Assembly: GCA_944470555.2 (NCBI GenBank) | Contig: OX104127.1 | Span: forward strand, 52,008,934 to 52,072,933 | Length of the DNA stretch: 64,000 nucleotides | Direction: 5' to 3' | Source: Heterobilharzia americana | Lineage: Eukaryota; Platyhelminthes; Trematoda; Strigeidida; Schistosomatidae | Shown: piece after piece, positions 11,150-22,115 of the stretch | Numbering within the stretch: position 1 is the stretch's first letter | Layout of the letters: each line of letters opens with the position of its first letter | Position numbers and translations under genes: made by a program | Notes under the pieces: model-generated | What the model saw: the letters and a program-made list of their open reading frames with translations, nothing else | What the model was told of the DNA's origin: nothing | Database searches by the model: none

Positions 11150-11345
11150 GCAATAGGTGGCTGTTTCGTCCTTGTATTGGACACCTCAGCAGTCCCTGGT
11201 GATGACTGCATGATGGACCAAGCCAAGGAGAGTCAGGTCTCATGGCCAGTGCATTATCCACTGGCCACTGGGGTGAAGTCCGTTGGTCCACACTTTCCGA
11301 CTACTGTCAATTCGCCATATAACATGACTATCCTTCAGTATCATA
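11150..11345 (-). repeat. B-like repeat with damaged hammerhead
   Basis: gctgtttcgtccttgtattg and gacacctcagcagtccc give a minus-strand hammerhead with GTCC/GGAC helix II and GAAA, but the core reads CTGAGGT (A9 changed). A tRNA-like segment follows at about 11200-11290. Confidence 0.5.
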
Positions 11346-11424
11346 AGCAGTCAGTATCCTCTTCTTCAACTCACTTAAACCCACAGGTCGTGACTTTTCC
11401 TTAAGAACTTCAGGAATTTATCTT

Positions 11425-11650
11425 GAAACAGTCAACAATGGTAATGATCGACGTAAGCTATCAGTGGGATCCAGGAAGCTGGTTTTATCCTTTTCGTGAC
11501 TCTTCGGTTGGATCTTCCTGCCTCCCAGTCAGAGATGTTTTTCACACCTGGACCCCATCTCAAGACCGGCTGCCTCAATTGCCACAGCGTTATCTACTGA
11601 ACCAATGAGTCACGATAGCCACTTTTTGTGTGACATCATAGTTTTAATGT
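11425..11650 (-). repeat. A-family remnant
   Basis: Ordered like other minus-strand A copies: cagtgggatccaggaag, a decayed ribozyme (11460-11520), a tRNA-like block and gagtcacgatagccactt. The hammerhead core is lost. Confidence 0.55.
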
Positions 11651-11773
11651 TGTTGCTTGTATTAGTCCGTCTTTGAGTGGATCGATCTGATTGGTCTCTA
11701 TTGGCATATGGGCTCCTGCATAGATACCTTAATATTGTCTGTATTTAGCTGTATACCAATGACGAATAGTAAC

Positions 11774-11834
11774 CAGCAGTAGCATACGGAACTCACGTTT
11801 CGTCCTTCTCGGGACTCATCAGCTGGATGCATAC
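11774..11834 (-). ncRNA. Hammerhead ribozyme, A type, core intact
   Basis: On the minus strand CTGATGA (complement of 11816-11822), helix II GTCC-CGAGAA-GGAC and GAAA (complement of 11798-11801) are all intact. Helix III (ACGTGAGTT) is not a clean palindrome, and helix I pairs only partly with GCATCCAG. Cleavage is therefore uncertain. Confidence 0.65.
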
Positions 11835-12000
11835 ATCTTCCAGTGAGCGTTTCTATTCCCAAGCAACGACAGTAAGACCATACCCGTCGCATAAGAAGTG
11901 GCTATCGTGACTCAGGAGTCTAGTAGTTAATGCTGTAGCATTTGAAGCGATAGGCCCTGAGTTCCAGTCGTAGTGGGAATAACATTGCTTACTGAAAGGC

Positions 12001-12058
12001 CGGCGCATCAAGTTGATGAGTCCTGATTGGGACGAAACCAGCATCTTGCATTCCAATG
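12001..12058 (+). ncRNA. Hammerhead ribozyme, A type, mutated
   Basis: Core TTGATGA (C3 changed to T), helix II GTCC-TGATTG-GGAC perfect, GAAA present. The helix I halves gcatcaag and cttgcattcc pair. The C3 change is expected to abolish activity. Confidence 0.6.
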
Positions 12059-12080
12059 CTACCCATTACCCATCATTAAT

Positions 12081-13236
12081 ATGTAGCTGAAACACAGGCA
12101 ACATGGAGGAATCCACTTAGGAGGCTATATGCCGATAGATACCTATCAAATCTGTCGCCTAAACGACAGGGAGATAAAAGCAACATCATCACTACTTTCT
12201 AATTCATGGAAACTAGTCTTTATACCATTAATATGTTGGTCTTAGTGGGTGGAACTAAGTAATTCCCATAGTACTATGTAAAGTAGTTTCCAAACTTCTG
12301 CTTGAAGTGAAAACGTGATCAGACGAAGCTGAGATCCACAAGCTAGTAGCCTCATAGTACATGTACATGTACAGTCCAAAGTGCAAAAGACTAACTGGAA
12401 AGAGATTTTTCAATTACAGATACTTTATGAACTAGAAGTTGTTCACTGTAATTTCCCATCGGTAAGAATTTAAAAAACGTTTAAATAGAGATGGTAGAAA
12501 ATACATGACGTTAGTGCTGATGATGCTACAGAATCTGATGTTGAAACGTCTCCGACAAGATACCAAATCCCAGAGGATACTAACCAGCTACTATCATCAA
12601 TCCGGGCTACAAGCACTCTCCATTATTTCAACATCAATAAATCTAATCCCCAAACTACATTCTAGTTCGGTATCTTTATTATTAAGGTTTATGGGTCTCC
12701 TGCTGGAGATAAATGGATTAAACTTTGAGATGAAAACAATATGCGCTATGAAATTCAGCCTTCTTAATAAAGAAACCTTAAGTTAACCAAAGTGCATGGT
12801 AAAAAAATACTATGACTGATATGCCCAGATGTGACTACCTTCCGTAGAAGAAAATCGAAATATGTATCAGTTGTCTGTTGCATTAGCTCAGTCGCTGTTG
12901 TCCAACTTTTATTATTCCAAGGATAAGGTAATTGTAGTTGGTAGAAATCAAATTAAGCGACATTTAATTGATCTTTCCGTTACCCCAACGATTGAGATAT
13001 AACACTCAGCCCTCCTTTTCTACGTTAACGAAATCCAGATTACATTGACGGAAGCTTACTGACTAACTAGTAAGAAGGCAGTCGATAAACGGTTACTTAT
13101 CACTTATTTTTAAGCTCTTGAATTTTGAAGTAAAAATCAAGTCTTTTATACATTCAAACCATAGTTGTTACGAACACCCTGGAAGGAGTTCAGCCCTGAA
13201 ATCTGATTTAATCATTATAAGAATATATTTTAATAT
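12081..13236. other. No gene identified
   Basis: A 93-codon plus-strand frame (12505-12786) has no recognisable domain. A short palindrome, acatgtacatgt, is at about 12360-12371. Otherwise AT-rich and unassigned. Confidence 0.4.
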
Positions 13237-13607
13237 AATCTCAGCGTTAATGATGGATCGTAACTAGTAGTGGAATCCAGGATGCGCATTTCCTCCTATT
13301 TGGGACTCGTCAGCTGGATGTACCTGCCGGCTTCCAGTGAGTGATGTTGTTCCCACCGTAACTCGGACTCGGGAGCGAATGCTTCAAACACCAGGGCGTT
13401 TTCCACTACACCAAGGAGCCACGATAGCCACTTCTTGTGCGACGGATATAGTTTTTAGTATAATTGTTTTTATGTGATACGGTCGTTGATTTGACTGAAT
13501 TGATAGATCCATCATTAACATAATTAGAATACTGGCAATATCGAAGCATCCGCACAAGAGACCATATGACAATAGAGACCGAACAATTCAGTTCAATCAA
13601 TCTCAGC
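13237..13607 (-). mobile_element. A-family element with target-site duplication
   Basis: The element lies between two copies of aatctcagc (13237-13245 and 13599-13607). Its minus strand holds tRNA-like sequence (about 13350-13430) and a hammerhead (13268-13330). The plus-oriented family tail (ggcaatatcgaagcatccgc) is at 13534-13553. In the ribozyme the base closing helix II is G instead of C (GGAGGAAA), which breaks the essential G10.1-C11.1 pair. The uninterrupted target is still visible at 38455-38545. Confidence 0.75.
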
Positions 13608-13677
13608 ATGTTTAGAAAATAAAAACAAGATATTTTTGAATGTTTCACTGTGTCAGCTAAAGCTTATTCACTAGGAT

Positions 13678-14990
13678 ATGCCAATTTTTATTAACATCAA
13701 AATATATAGTCTGAAACTACCCCAATATGACATTTCTTCAAATGTTAAAATTGCTCAGGATCTCAAAAATAAACCGTTGAATACAACCATGAGAGAAGAT
13801 GAATTAATGGCAAGCTTAGATATAGTTTCTCTTTTCACTAGTATACTAATATGTGAATGTCTAGATATTTGTAAGAATTGAAATGATTAATAACCAAGAT
13901 GTAGTATCTGAATGTTTGCTTTCAGCAAAGAATATTATAAAATCGTTGAAGTTATGCCTAGAATCACATGCTTCGAGTTTGTGGCGAATCTCTATATGAA
14001 AGCTTTGGTAGGGAGAGCCATTAAAAGTGTAAGATGCCAACCCAGAATTCGGTATATATATGTGGATGATACATTTGTAATTCTTAAGAAAATAAACCAA
14101 CAGACATTTTAAAACATAAATTCTATTTCAGATTTCATTAAATTCACTCTAAGGATGACACTGTAAACTTTCCAGATTGTCTCATCCAAAGAACGGCTGA
14201 AGGTAAATTCAATATGAAAATATACAGAAAGTCAGCACACTCAGATAAATATTAAGACTTCCAATCGGAACATTCAACTAACATATAGGCTAGTGTCGCA
14301 TTGAACCTACTGAACACGGTGAAAAACACTATAACCAATTTTGATGATTTGAAAATGAAATTTTCCGAATAAGGTATACTTTAATGAAAAATGGATACTC
14401 TAAATAATTCTTGAATGACATTATCGGTCAAATGACTAAAAATAGCAAGTACTACTAGTAATAGTAATAAGGGTACAACAAAATCAGGAGCGTCATCTAT
14501 GACGATACTTCTGAACAGATTAAAAGAGTATGCGCTTTGCATGGTATTAAAGTCTGTTTTAAATCTTCAAATTCATTAGAAAAGAGATTAGATAAAGTGA
14601 AAGATACAAAACTTAAGACGATGCAGAATAACTGTGTCTACAAACTTCAATGCTTGGAATGTAAAGCTTATTACGTTGGAGAAAGTTGTGGACCCCTGAA
14701 CGTTAGGTTGAATGAACACAAATTACGTATGAAACATCCACCGAGCAATCAAGATGGATTAAAAAAAGATTAGAAAAACTATCAGTGATAGCTATACATG
14801 GAATCGAAAGTGGACAGAAGATTGATTTTGAGAATGTAGACATATTGGAAAAGGTTTCCATTTGCATAGAGAAAGATTAACTTTGGAAGCCCTGCATATT
14901 TAAACATTAAATGCCTTAAGTAGAAAAGAAGGGACAGACTTATCATCTTAGTGGCAAACATTAATACAACAAAATCATTAATCATGACCT
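13678..14990 (+). mobile_element. Penelope-like retroelement, RT and GIY-YIG, decayed
   Basis: The frames, broken by stops and shifts, run in PLE order. The RT A-motif block is DELMASLDIVSLFTSI, followed by VANLYMKAL and the catalytic IRYIYVDDTFVILKK. Then come SISDFIKFT and FPDCLIQRTAEGKFNMKIYR, the linker (SSNSLEKRLDKVKDTK), and the GIY-YIG domain NCVYKLQCLECKAYYVGES followed by LNVRLNEHK. The C-terminal tail runs through GQKIDFENVDILEK to about 14990. PLEs pair a telomerase-related RT with this endonuclease for insertion. Missing blocks and stops make it non-functional. It belongs to a different lineage from the PLEs at 20.0, 47.3 and 51 kb, and is closest to the fragment at 63.2 kb. Confidence 0.88.
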
Positions 14991-15066
14991 TTTCTAACTG
15001 AAGCTTCAATAACAATAATAGTTATTTAGTAATGTACTTTTGAGATGAATGAGGATTTTTCATTTA

Positions 15067-15380
15067 GAAGTAGTATTCATCATGGAATGAAATCAGTTGG
15101 GGAACCATTGAAAATCTGCGACCACTGCACAGCTGTTTCGTCCAACTAGTATGGGACTCCTCAGCAGTACTCACCCACGACCCGGCTAGTGGTCGAACTC
15201 ATGACCTTCAGGTTCCAAGGCGAACGCGTTTAACATTCAGCCACTCAGTCGGTTTCCAGTGGTTCACAATCACCAACTTCTGTCAATTCACGACATAGCG
15301 CGACCGTCACCCAAGGTCATCAGTTAGCATCCACTTCAATGGTTCCCCAACTGATGTCAGTCCATGATGAATACTACTTC
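15067..15380 (-). mobile_element. B-family ribozyme/tRNA-like repeat (duplicate of 260-573)
   Basis: Same layout as copy 1, with the same G at the cleavage position. Bases flanking helix I differ (agcagtactcaccc instead of agcagcgcgcaccc). It begins about 75 bp after the end of PLE homology, with its ribozyme antisense to the PLE. Confidence 0.75.
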
Positions 15381-15506
15381 CAAATAACAGTTATTGACGG
15401 TTCATAGAAAAAAGTACAAAAAACAACACACACATACACACTTTGACTACTCCACATTTTCGTTGATAAATGACAATAACAAGCATGGTGTTTTAATGAC
15501 TAATCC

Positions 15507-15692
15507 TAATTATGCCGAGTGATGATTGGAGGTGAAATGGAAATGTAGACCGCGGCCGGACTCAAACCAGCGACCACCGAATTCGAGTAAAGCTGCGGTC
15601 CAGACTTTCATCTCACCTCCAATCATCACCTAGTATGAATACTAGTCTGCCGAACGACGGCTGTCTCAGGTAGTCAAATGGCAATCTTAACT
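15507..15692. mobile_element. C-family SINE pair (duplicate of 700-885)
   Basis: Head-to-head pair carried along in the block duplication; virtually unchanged. Confidence 0.6.
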
Positions 15693-16201
15693 ACTCAGGC
15701 TGGACAGAAAACCACCTAATCAATGACCTACATTAACTGAATATTTGATGTATCATTTTACGATAGATTTTGATGTGGATAAAAATCCATATATTCTGCT
15801 GTGATTTACACAGCAAAACGTACAGAAATATCTTGTTTCAATTTCTTGAACTCTCTGAGATTATATTAAAATACATTCTTATGGTAAAAATTACGTCCGT
15901 GTACCGGTTGTATCCTACGTCAACCAGCATAGAGTCGACCCAGGAATACAGAGGCTACTAGTTTGAATTCTACCCTGACTAAAGTTAAGGTTTCAACTTG
16001 AATCATATCAACTGGTGACATTTGCTATGTCACAACACTAAATAATTCACTTTAGCAAATAAACACTTAAAAAATATAAGATTATGGTGTTGGGTTTTAA
16101 AACCATACTTAATATTCAAATATATTTTGCATAATGTATTTTGACGTCATTCAGATTCTGTTTTTAAGGTAGAATTAATAACGGCTGGACAATTACGGCA
16201 A
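15693..16201. other. No gene seen
   Basis: Duplicate of 886-1394. The 63-codon frame at 15770-15961 is retained with one amino-acid change, but nothing suggests it is used. Confidence 0.45.
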
Positions 16202-16285
16202 ATCTTGGAGCACTGGACAGCTATTTCATCTTAGAATGGGACTCCTAAGCTGAGACATGGGCGCGTACTTCTGAGGAGTCCCACT
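16202..16285 (-). repeat. B-family remnant
   Basis: Duplicate of 1395-1480, with the same decayed ribozyme segment beside the RTE 3' end. Confidence 0.55.
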
Positions 16286-17443
16286 AAATAATTATTTGTT
16301 CTTTGGGTTCTCAGTGGAACGTATGGCTTCAGTAACACATCACCATTTCACTCTCTTCTCTGCAGTCTCTTCAACCTGGCTCCACGAATCCCAATAACCC
16401 TTCATTTCTTCATCACATGATCTCCTCAATGTCCTCCTCACCCCAACAACCAACTCATTGTTCCCCATTTAAGTGCCACTCGAGGACATGGCATGTCTTG
16501 CCTGCCTCGACCATGATGTCCTCAAACTGTCTTCCTAGTGTACGCCCATTCCATCTCCACCTTCTTCTGCATGTTTGTTGGATGATGGGTTCTTGCCCCC
16601 TTGCTTCATTGCCAGACAGCCAGACAGCCAGCCAGCCAGTCACAGTTTCTTCTTGCTTATCTTTCCGGCCATCTGATCTCCATCTTCAGTCTCGAGTGAG
16701 CGTAGGTGGAAGCTGTTGATGATGTATGTCTGCAGTTTGTTGGAAATGCTTTTCGTAACGTGCCAAGTCTCTCAAGCATCACATGGAAACACTGACTTAC
16801 TTGACTGAATTAGTGTTGAAAATCCCAATCTCATTCACGCTTTATGCTGAGTGGAGTGGAGTGGAGTGGAGTGCAACATATCTCCACACTGATTTCAGAT
16901 ATATGAAGGGAGGCCTATCTTGCTGTCTTTCCGATCCTGACTGGCTTTGACATCCTCATCTGTGCGTGTACCGCCTGTAGTTGAAACGATGCTACCTTGC
17001 CTAGGTAGGTGTAGTTGAACGAGACAACTTACTTTAGATTTCTCCGTTGGTAATGACGCGCTTGTTGCTGTTGTTCTTGGTTATTTGGGTGTCTTTATCA
17101 CATCTATCTTCTCCACGTTCACGTGAAAGAAGGCTCATCTTCGGTGCCCTGTCTCTTCTGCCAAGGTTTTAGTCTGCACCTGTAGATCGTTGAGTTTGTG
17201 CGACATTGTGGGACGTAAATCATCATCGTCGGCGAAATCCAAATCTTCCTCTGGGGTGCTTTCACCGGTCCAACCAGCCTATGCCCCTCTTCTCACTCCT
17301 CACAGTTTGTTGCATAATCCAGTCCAGTCGAGTCGACCACAATCAGGAAGATTACCAGTGATAGTAGGCGGCAACCTTGTCTTACTCCTGTCTTCACTTC
17401 AAAGTCATCACTGAGTTCAGCTTTCCATTGTGAATCACTTGCC
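16286..17443 (-). mobile_element. RTE-type retrotransposon fragment (duplicate of 1485-2650)
   Basis: Shares truncation point and flanks with copy 1. In detail (the CCAGACAGCC tract, agtggagtgg repeats) it resembles 31930-32700 more than copy 1 does at several sites. This suggests gene conversion or later change in copy 1. Confidence 0.75.
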
Positions 17444-17562
17444 ATGTAACGTCATTACCTAGCTGGTATCGAAAAATCCTATACTACTATGAAACAGCCA
17501 TCTATTGGTCCTAGGTCTTCAATCGTTTCCCAACTGACATCAGTCTATGATGCATGCTGCCT
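17444..17562 (+). repeat. B-family remnant
   Basis: Duplicate of 2655-2765: tcctatactactatgaaaca, then a degenerate terminal repeat. Confidence 0.5.
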
Positions 17563-17729
17563 TGAAAATTTTTTGCATATCCAATAAGTAGTTTTTTGAA
17601 TAAATAAAACTGCATAATGACAATAATATTCATAACTGCTTTATGTGTGATACAGCATGGATTTTGCAGTATGGAATATTTCAACAAATTCGCTTTCCGT
17701 ACAATATTTTTAGAACAAATAATAATTTT

Positions 17730-17837
17730 AGAAGTAGTATTCATTATGGACTGACGTCAGTTGGGGAACCATTGAAAATCTGGGAGCACTGGACAGCTTT
17801 TTCCCCAACTGATGTCAGTCCATAATGAATACTACTT
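17730..17837. mobile_element. Miniature B element (hairpin, interior deleted)
   Basis: Left arm agaagtagtattcattatgg... (17730-17768) and right arm (17803-17837) are near-perfect inverted copies, separated by about 35 bp that retain only gggagcactggacagct from the ribozyme. The similarity continues past the right arm: the complement of 17838-17870 matches the sequence just left of the arm at 225-260. The full terminal repeat may thus be nearer 60 bp. It looks like a MITE-sized deletion derivative. Confidence 0.7.
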
Positions 17838-17839
17838 TT

Positions 17840-18685
17840 AAATTAAAAATCCCCATTCATCTCAAAAATAAATAATTATTATGTCTGCATAGTACTAATA
17901 ATAACAGTATTAAAGCCACAAATGTGAAACATTCAGTTGGTGTTACATTAGCATCTGGTCTCGAATTGGAAATGAAAACAAGATCGAGTGTAATTGTGAT
18001 GGTGGTAGTTTCGTAAGCCAGCAAAGAAATTCACAATCTCATACATGTATTCTAGGAATAGTAATATGCCGTGGTTTTGAGAATCTATAAATCCATTTCC
18101 AGCCAATGTAATCTTTTACCTTACTTTTGTTCTTAGCTTTAGAAACGAAAGTTCGAAATCATTGAAAAAACGTGCGAGAGTACATGTTGCGTTCAGATGA
18201 CATTTAAAAGATTCAAACAAATTGAAGAGGAAGAATTTGATGGAAAATATTTGGTGAAAAATTTTTGCAGCTTAAGATTTAAGCAGGTTGCCTTTACTAC
18301 TATGTTCAGCTTATAGAAAATACTGTGATCAGGACGATTTTCCTTCAGAAGAAAGTATCGTACACAAATTAGTGAGAACAGTCTTTAGGCTTATAACTTC
18401 TTACAAGCACAGCTGCAGAAATTGATGCTGTTCGGTGGGTATGAAGTGTTGAACTTTTCATAGCATAAGACCTCTACTGGACCATAGATTCCTTTCATAT
18501 GGTACAAGTTATTCGAATGAACAAGAACAATACCTTAGGCGTATTTTTCCTATGCTAATAAGTAAGAAGAAAGTCTTTGGGATTTGAGATTACTTGTAAA
18601 TTGTATTGTCCGCGTTGACATTTCTCACAGTTAAGCAATTCTTCAACTGCCCGCGCCTGATGTCCAAAGGGTTTTCGTTAGAAAC
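17840..18685. other. No gene seen
   Basis: AT-rich, no recognised repeat after the extended B terminal sequence at 17838-17870. Confidence 0.4.
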
Positions 18686-18689
18686 CATT

Positions 18690-19235
18690 CAGTCAAGATC
18701 ACAAGGTGTGATCTGTAACATAAAAGTTTCATGAACTAACAAAATATATCCCTGGACAACGTAGGTAGTTAGAAACCATTGAAGCTCATCTTTAAATTTC
18801 GCCAGGCAAATAAGAATGATCGAAACACCAGATGACCATTTCACTGGTTTGGGGCAAAGCTCATCAGTGGTGTACCGGGACAAATTCCAATCATATAGTC
18901 TAATTAGATGAGATCACCTGAATTTGGTTAGTAGGCTTGTATGGACCGCTACATATTTGGAAGGATGACCAGTTTGGAAATGCTTCATAAATTATCATCG
19001 TGAACCGTGCATCCTATTTTAGGTATAGTGGTCCATGTGATCAATTTGGCTGAATTTGTCCTGGTACGCTGCAGATAAGCCCAACCACAAACAGGTAAAA
19101 CTGCCGTCCGATGTTTGCATCACTCTAATCTGGGTTACGAAATCTACAGATAAGCTTGAGTGGTTTTTAACTACTCAACGTATTCAGTAGTATATTTCAT
19201 TTATGGTTTTCTATTGAAAATATACGTTATGTTTG
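18690..19235. repeat. E repeat, copy 1 (partner 41361-41860)
   Basis: Both copies begin with agtcaaga-c-cacaaggtgtgatct, and both contain ctcatcagtgg/ctcaccagtgg and a closing block with cactctaatctgggtt or gactctgatttgactgg followed by cattcagtag. Identity by eye is about 65-70 percent. The partner holds a hammerhead-like core at 41692-41720; here that segment is degenerate (ctgcagataag). It may be PLE-associated non-coding sequence, since a PLE 3' end lies at 19440-19805. Confidence 0.5.
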
Positions 19236-19439
19236 TTATCAGTTCAAAACTAAGATTTGGCTAACTGAAATCAAAAGATTGTACCAATCCCTTTTATACT
19301 CAGCTTTGTTTGGATTCATTTTCCAAAGCAGCATATGATTTTCTACATAACTGAAGTAAATCCAATAGTTTTTAAAACTATTTCAACAAATCATTCTATA
19401 GTGCATTTTTCATATGTACTTTAAAACCATTAGTTCTCT

Positions 19440-19805
19440 TAATTGATTCCGATAAAACAAAGAGAAAAGCATAATTTGCCGATATCGTGTAATGTATTTG
19501 CACAATACATTCTGAAGAATCTAGTCACAAAACGCACTTTTCCATGGTACTTATGAAAAAGATTATCAGAAGAATCAAGACGTGAGAATATGAAAAGAAG
19601 TCAAGTAGAAAGACTGAGCAGCCGAAATTTAATCACGAATCAATAGAGCGAAAATAATAGTACAATGAACTTGGTTTCAAAGTTTAATTAACCAAGAAAA
19701 GTTTAATGTGATAGCTAATTGTTTCCTAATATATTAAGATGACCTGTAAATAGGTTTAAAGGATGACGAAACATCAATCCTGCCAAATTTGTCTCAACAA
19801 AACGT
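19440..19805 (-). pseudogene. Penelope-like element 3' end fragment
   Basis: Aligned on the same strand with 50790-51200, where the minus frame encodes the end of a GIY-YIG domain and the 3' flank. Shared blocks include gtatttgcacaatacatt and gagcgaaaataatagtacaa (agagaaaacgatagtaca in the partner). The coding part here is nearly gone. Confidence 0.45.
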
Positions 19806-19989
19806 GTTGGTTGCGGTTCATTATATTTATCTTGGCGTTAACGATCTAAAAGTTTACTTGTTCAAAAACAATTTGTTATCACAATAAACCTCCTTTAGTG
19901 AATTATTTTCACCCTATTGATTTTTATATGTATAATTCAGAAGTACAAAATTATTCTTTAATGTCTTCTTTACTGCAATCATTTAGATT

Positions 19990-21482
19990 GCTGGTTTATA
20001 TCTAAGCTGGTCAATGTTGCCAATCTTTTTTGCATGACTCCTTATCAGCAGTTAAAAATCCTGACTAAGGAGCATATGTTGACGCTGAAAAAGCTGCATT
20101 AGAATGATGAAGTTGTTATAACTGGAATTGATAAGAGGTCTTATGTCATCATGATGAATGACAATGACTATTTGCATAAAATGCTGTTGATTTTGGGCGA
20201 TCCCTAGACATTTAAAGTTGATGGATCCCCAAAGGATGCGACAGTTTCATTTGAGAACAAAGTAAACAAACACCTCAAGGAATTCTTGATGAAGCAGTTG
20301 ATTGATGGAGCAACCTACAATGAACCTGAAACAAGATGACCATGAGTACTCTTTATATATGGCTCTCCGACAATGAAAAAGTCTAGTATTTCTCTGGGAC
20401 TTATTTTGTCCATGATAAACCCACGCTGTAACAAATTGGCTCATTGGTTAGCAAAGAAATTGGAACCCATCAAAAAAAAATACTCGCAAATCACAGCTTG
20501 AAGGATGCATTCTAATTCTTTGAAGAACTGGATAGATTAGATATCTTGGATAAATTCATGGTATCAATTGATGCTTCCCCACCACTAGGACCTGTCCTAG
20601 CTGATATATTCATACCTCATCTTGAGCGAACAAGTCTGAACGCTGCAATCAGGGAAACGATACATTACTGCAAGTATATTGATGGTACTTTCATTGTTTG
20701 TAATAATACGAATCATGCGTCATGACTGTTTGATAACCTCAAACAAATATTAATTTTACGATGGGATACAAAAATGGTGACGGATTCAATTTTTTGGATG
20801 AAAAGATATAAAGGATGTACAGTTGAGAAAACTATCCACAGGAAAGTCAAGTGGACTGGTCGATACCTTCGCTACAAAAGTTCCTGTCATATCAGCTATA
20901 AGCGTGGTTTAGTCAGGACGCTATTCACTAGAATAAGAACTCTTTGCTCAAAAGATGAACAAGAGAAAGAACTAAATACAGTTGAGAAGGATTTTATAGA
21001 GAATGGATATCCGAAGAAATTCACTGTGAAGCAGGAAAAAGAATTTATCAGGAGACCAAAATGTTCAACTGTATCAAAAAAAGTAGACAGAAGAATAAAA
21101 GTTGCATGGAGAAGGACCTTGGCCTCTGCCACACTGATTTCAGTTTACAAAACGTTATGCTGAATAACACAGTCGAAAGTATCACCTCCAACTGTCTATG
21201 ACAAGTCATCTGTACTTGTGGAAGCAAGTTCATAAGACAGACCGAAAAAAGGGGGCCTACTCAATTTTATGAGCATATTCCGGGAAATGTGTGTCCGAAT
21301 GGTACCAAGGTCTTTACCAGCTCAATCGCTAGGTACCTGATGGAAACAGGACATCAAATAGATTTTTCTCAATCCTTCAGGATAAGCAACAACCAAAAAC
21401 GTCATATTTATCACGGTTTTCAGAAGCTCTTTTCATCAAACATTTTCAACCTGATCTGTGTACTCAGAAAGATACTGTAATT
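19990..21482 (+). mobile_element. Penelope-like retroelement with RT-palm deletion
   Basis: Plus-strand frames, with several shifts, follow PLE order. The N-terminal part includes DEVVITGIDKRSYVIMMNDN and NKVNKHLKEFLMKQLIDG, then a YGSPTMK-like block and AHWLAKKLEPI. Then comes DILDKFMVSID, joined directly to ASPPLGPVLADIFIPHLE. The stretch that should carry the SLFTNVPL block and the region before the G-SPLGP motif is deleted. After this come YCKYIDGTFIVCNN (catalytic D-D region), RKVKWTGRYLRYKSSCHIS, RTLFTRIRTLCSKDEQE and ENGYPKKFT. The endonuclease region is represented by CTCGSKFIRQTEKRGPTQFY, then SSIARYLMETGHQIDFS and a KPDLC-like end near 21470. It cannot encode an active RT. Confidence 0.88.
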
Positions 21483-22054
21483 AACCTTTCTTTACCTTGA
21501 TAACTGTGTATAATTTTTTGCACGCGTATGTATACTGTCTACCCTTCTCTTTCGACTGCATCATCTCCTCATTAGTTACTTACTGACTATTAATCACTTA
21601 ACGATTTTCCAATTTCTTCACGTGATTATGTAACCTAATAGCTCTTTGACAACCCCTTCTTTTATACTGATATTTATTTGTTGTCCCCCCCCCTCCATAC
21701 CCACGCCACAGCTTCAGAATTTTCTGTCTCATCGGATATAAATTGCCATTGATTTTGACTAAGATTTGTGATTATTTATTCTGTTTTTTCTCGACTGACT
21801 CACCACCTTATTGTTTATTCTGGATTTCAAATCTTCATTTGTTCCTCCATATTTAAAGTATGTCATGCCATCATACTTCATTTCAGTTGTAGCCTACTTG
21901 CAGCTGATGAAAGGCTATGAAATAAAATGAGTCCATTTTATTTTGCGAATGTCTTTGTCCTTGTACTGCTCAAATTTGTCAAGAGAAGTAAATGTATGAC
22001 AATCTAAATTACTACAACTGACCGGTTGCCATGTATGAGAATGATAAATTTTAG
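21483..22054 (+). other. PLE 3' flank, no gene
   Basis: Y-rich sequence follows the PLE stop, including ccccccccctcc (about 21685-21697). It ends with gcagctgatgaaaggctatg aaataaaatgag, a tail-like segment (about 21902-21931). It is likely the element's 3' untranslated region. Confidence 0.4.
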
Positions 22055-22115
22055 ATTTCAAGTTGGTATTCTTCATGGACTGACATCTGCCGGAGAAACA
22101 TTGGAAATGTTCCCA
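22055..22115. repeat. B-family terminal fragment
   Basis: ttggtattcttcatggactg acatctgccggagaaacattg matches the left terminal repeat of family B. The rest of the unit is absent. Confidence 0.5.

Larger units (their letters stand above)
11688..12080 (+). mobile_element. A-family element carrying two opposed hammerheads
   Basis: In order: the family tail in reverse (ggtctctattggcatatggg, 11693-11712); a hammerhead on the minus strand (11774-11834); gtcgcataagaagtggctat; a plus-strand tRNA-like segment (about 11897-11975); a plus-strand hammerhead (12001-12058); and the terminal cccatcattaa. The same order, on the opposite strand, is seen at 36476-36851 and 57485-57945. The inverted ribozyme therefore looks like part of the element and not a chance neighbour. 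Confidence 0.65.
14808..17612. repeat. Duplicated mosaic block, copy 2
   Basis: Partner of 1-2829. Here the upstream junction is visible: the homology begins inside (or before) the PLE GIY-YIG tail, so the duplication probably extends further left of base 1 in copy 1. Differences are scattered single bases and short indels, denser in the RTE part (for example around 17035-17060). Confidence 0.9.

Noticed and set aside
10909..11291. Overlapping minus-strand frames of 105 and 109 codons as genes
   Set aside because: They read through a B-like repeat (11150-11345) in arbitrary frame; no domain or splice context.
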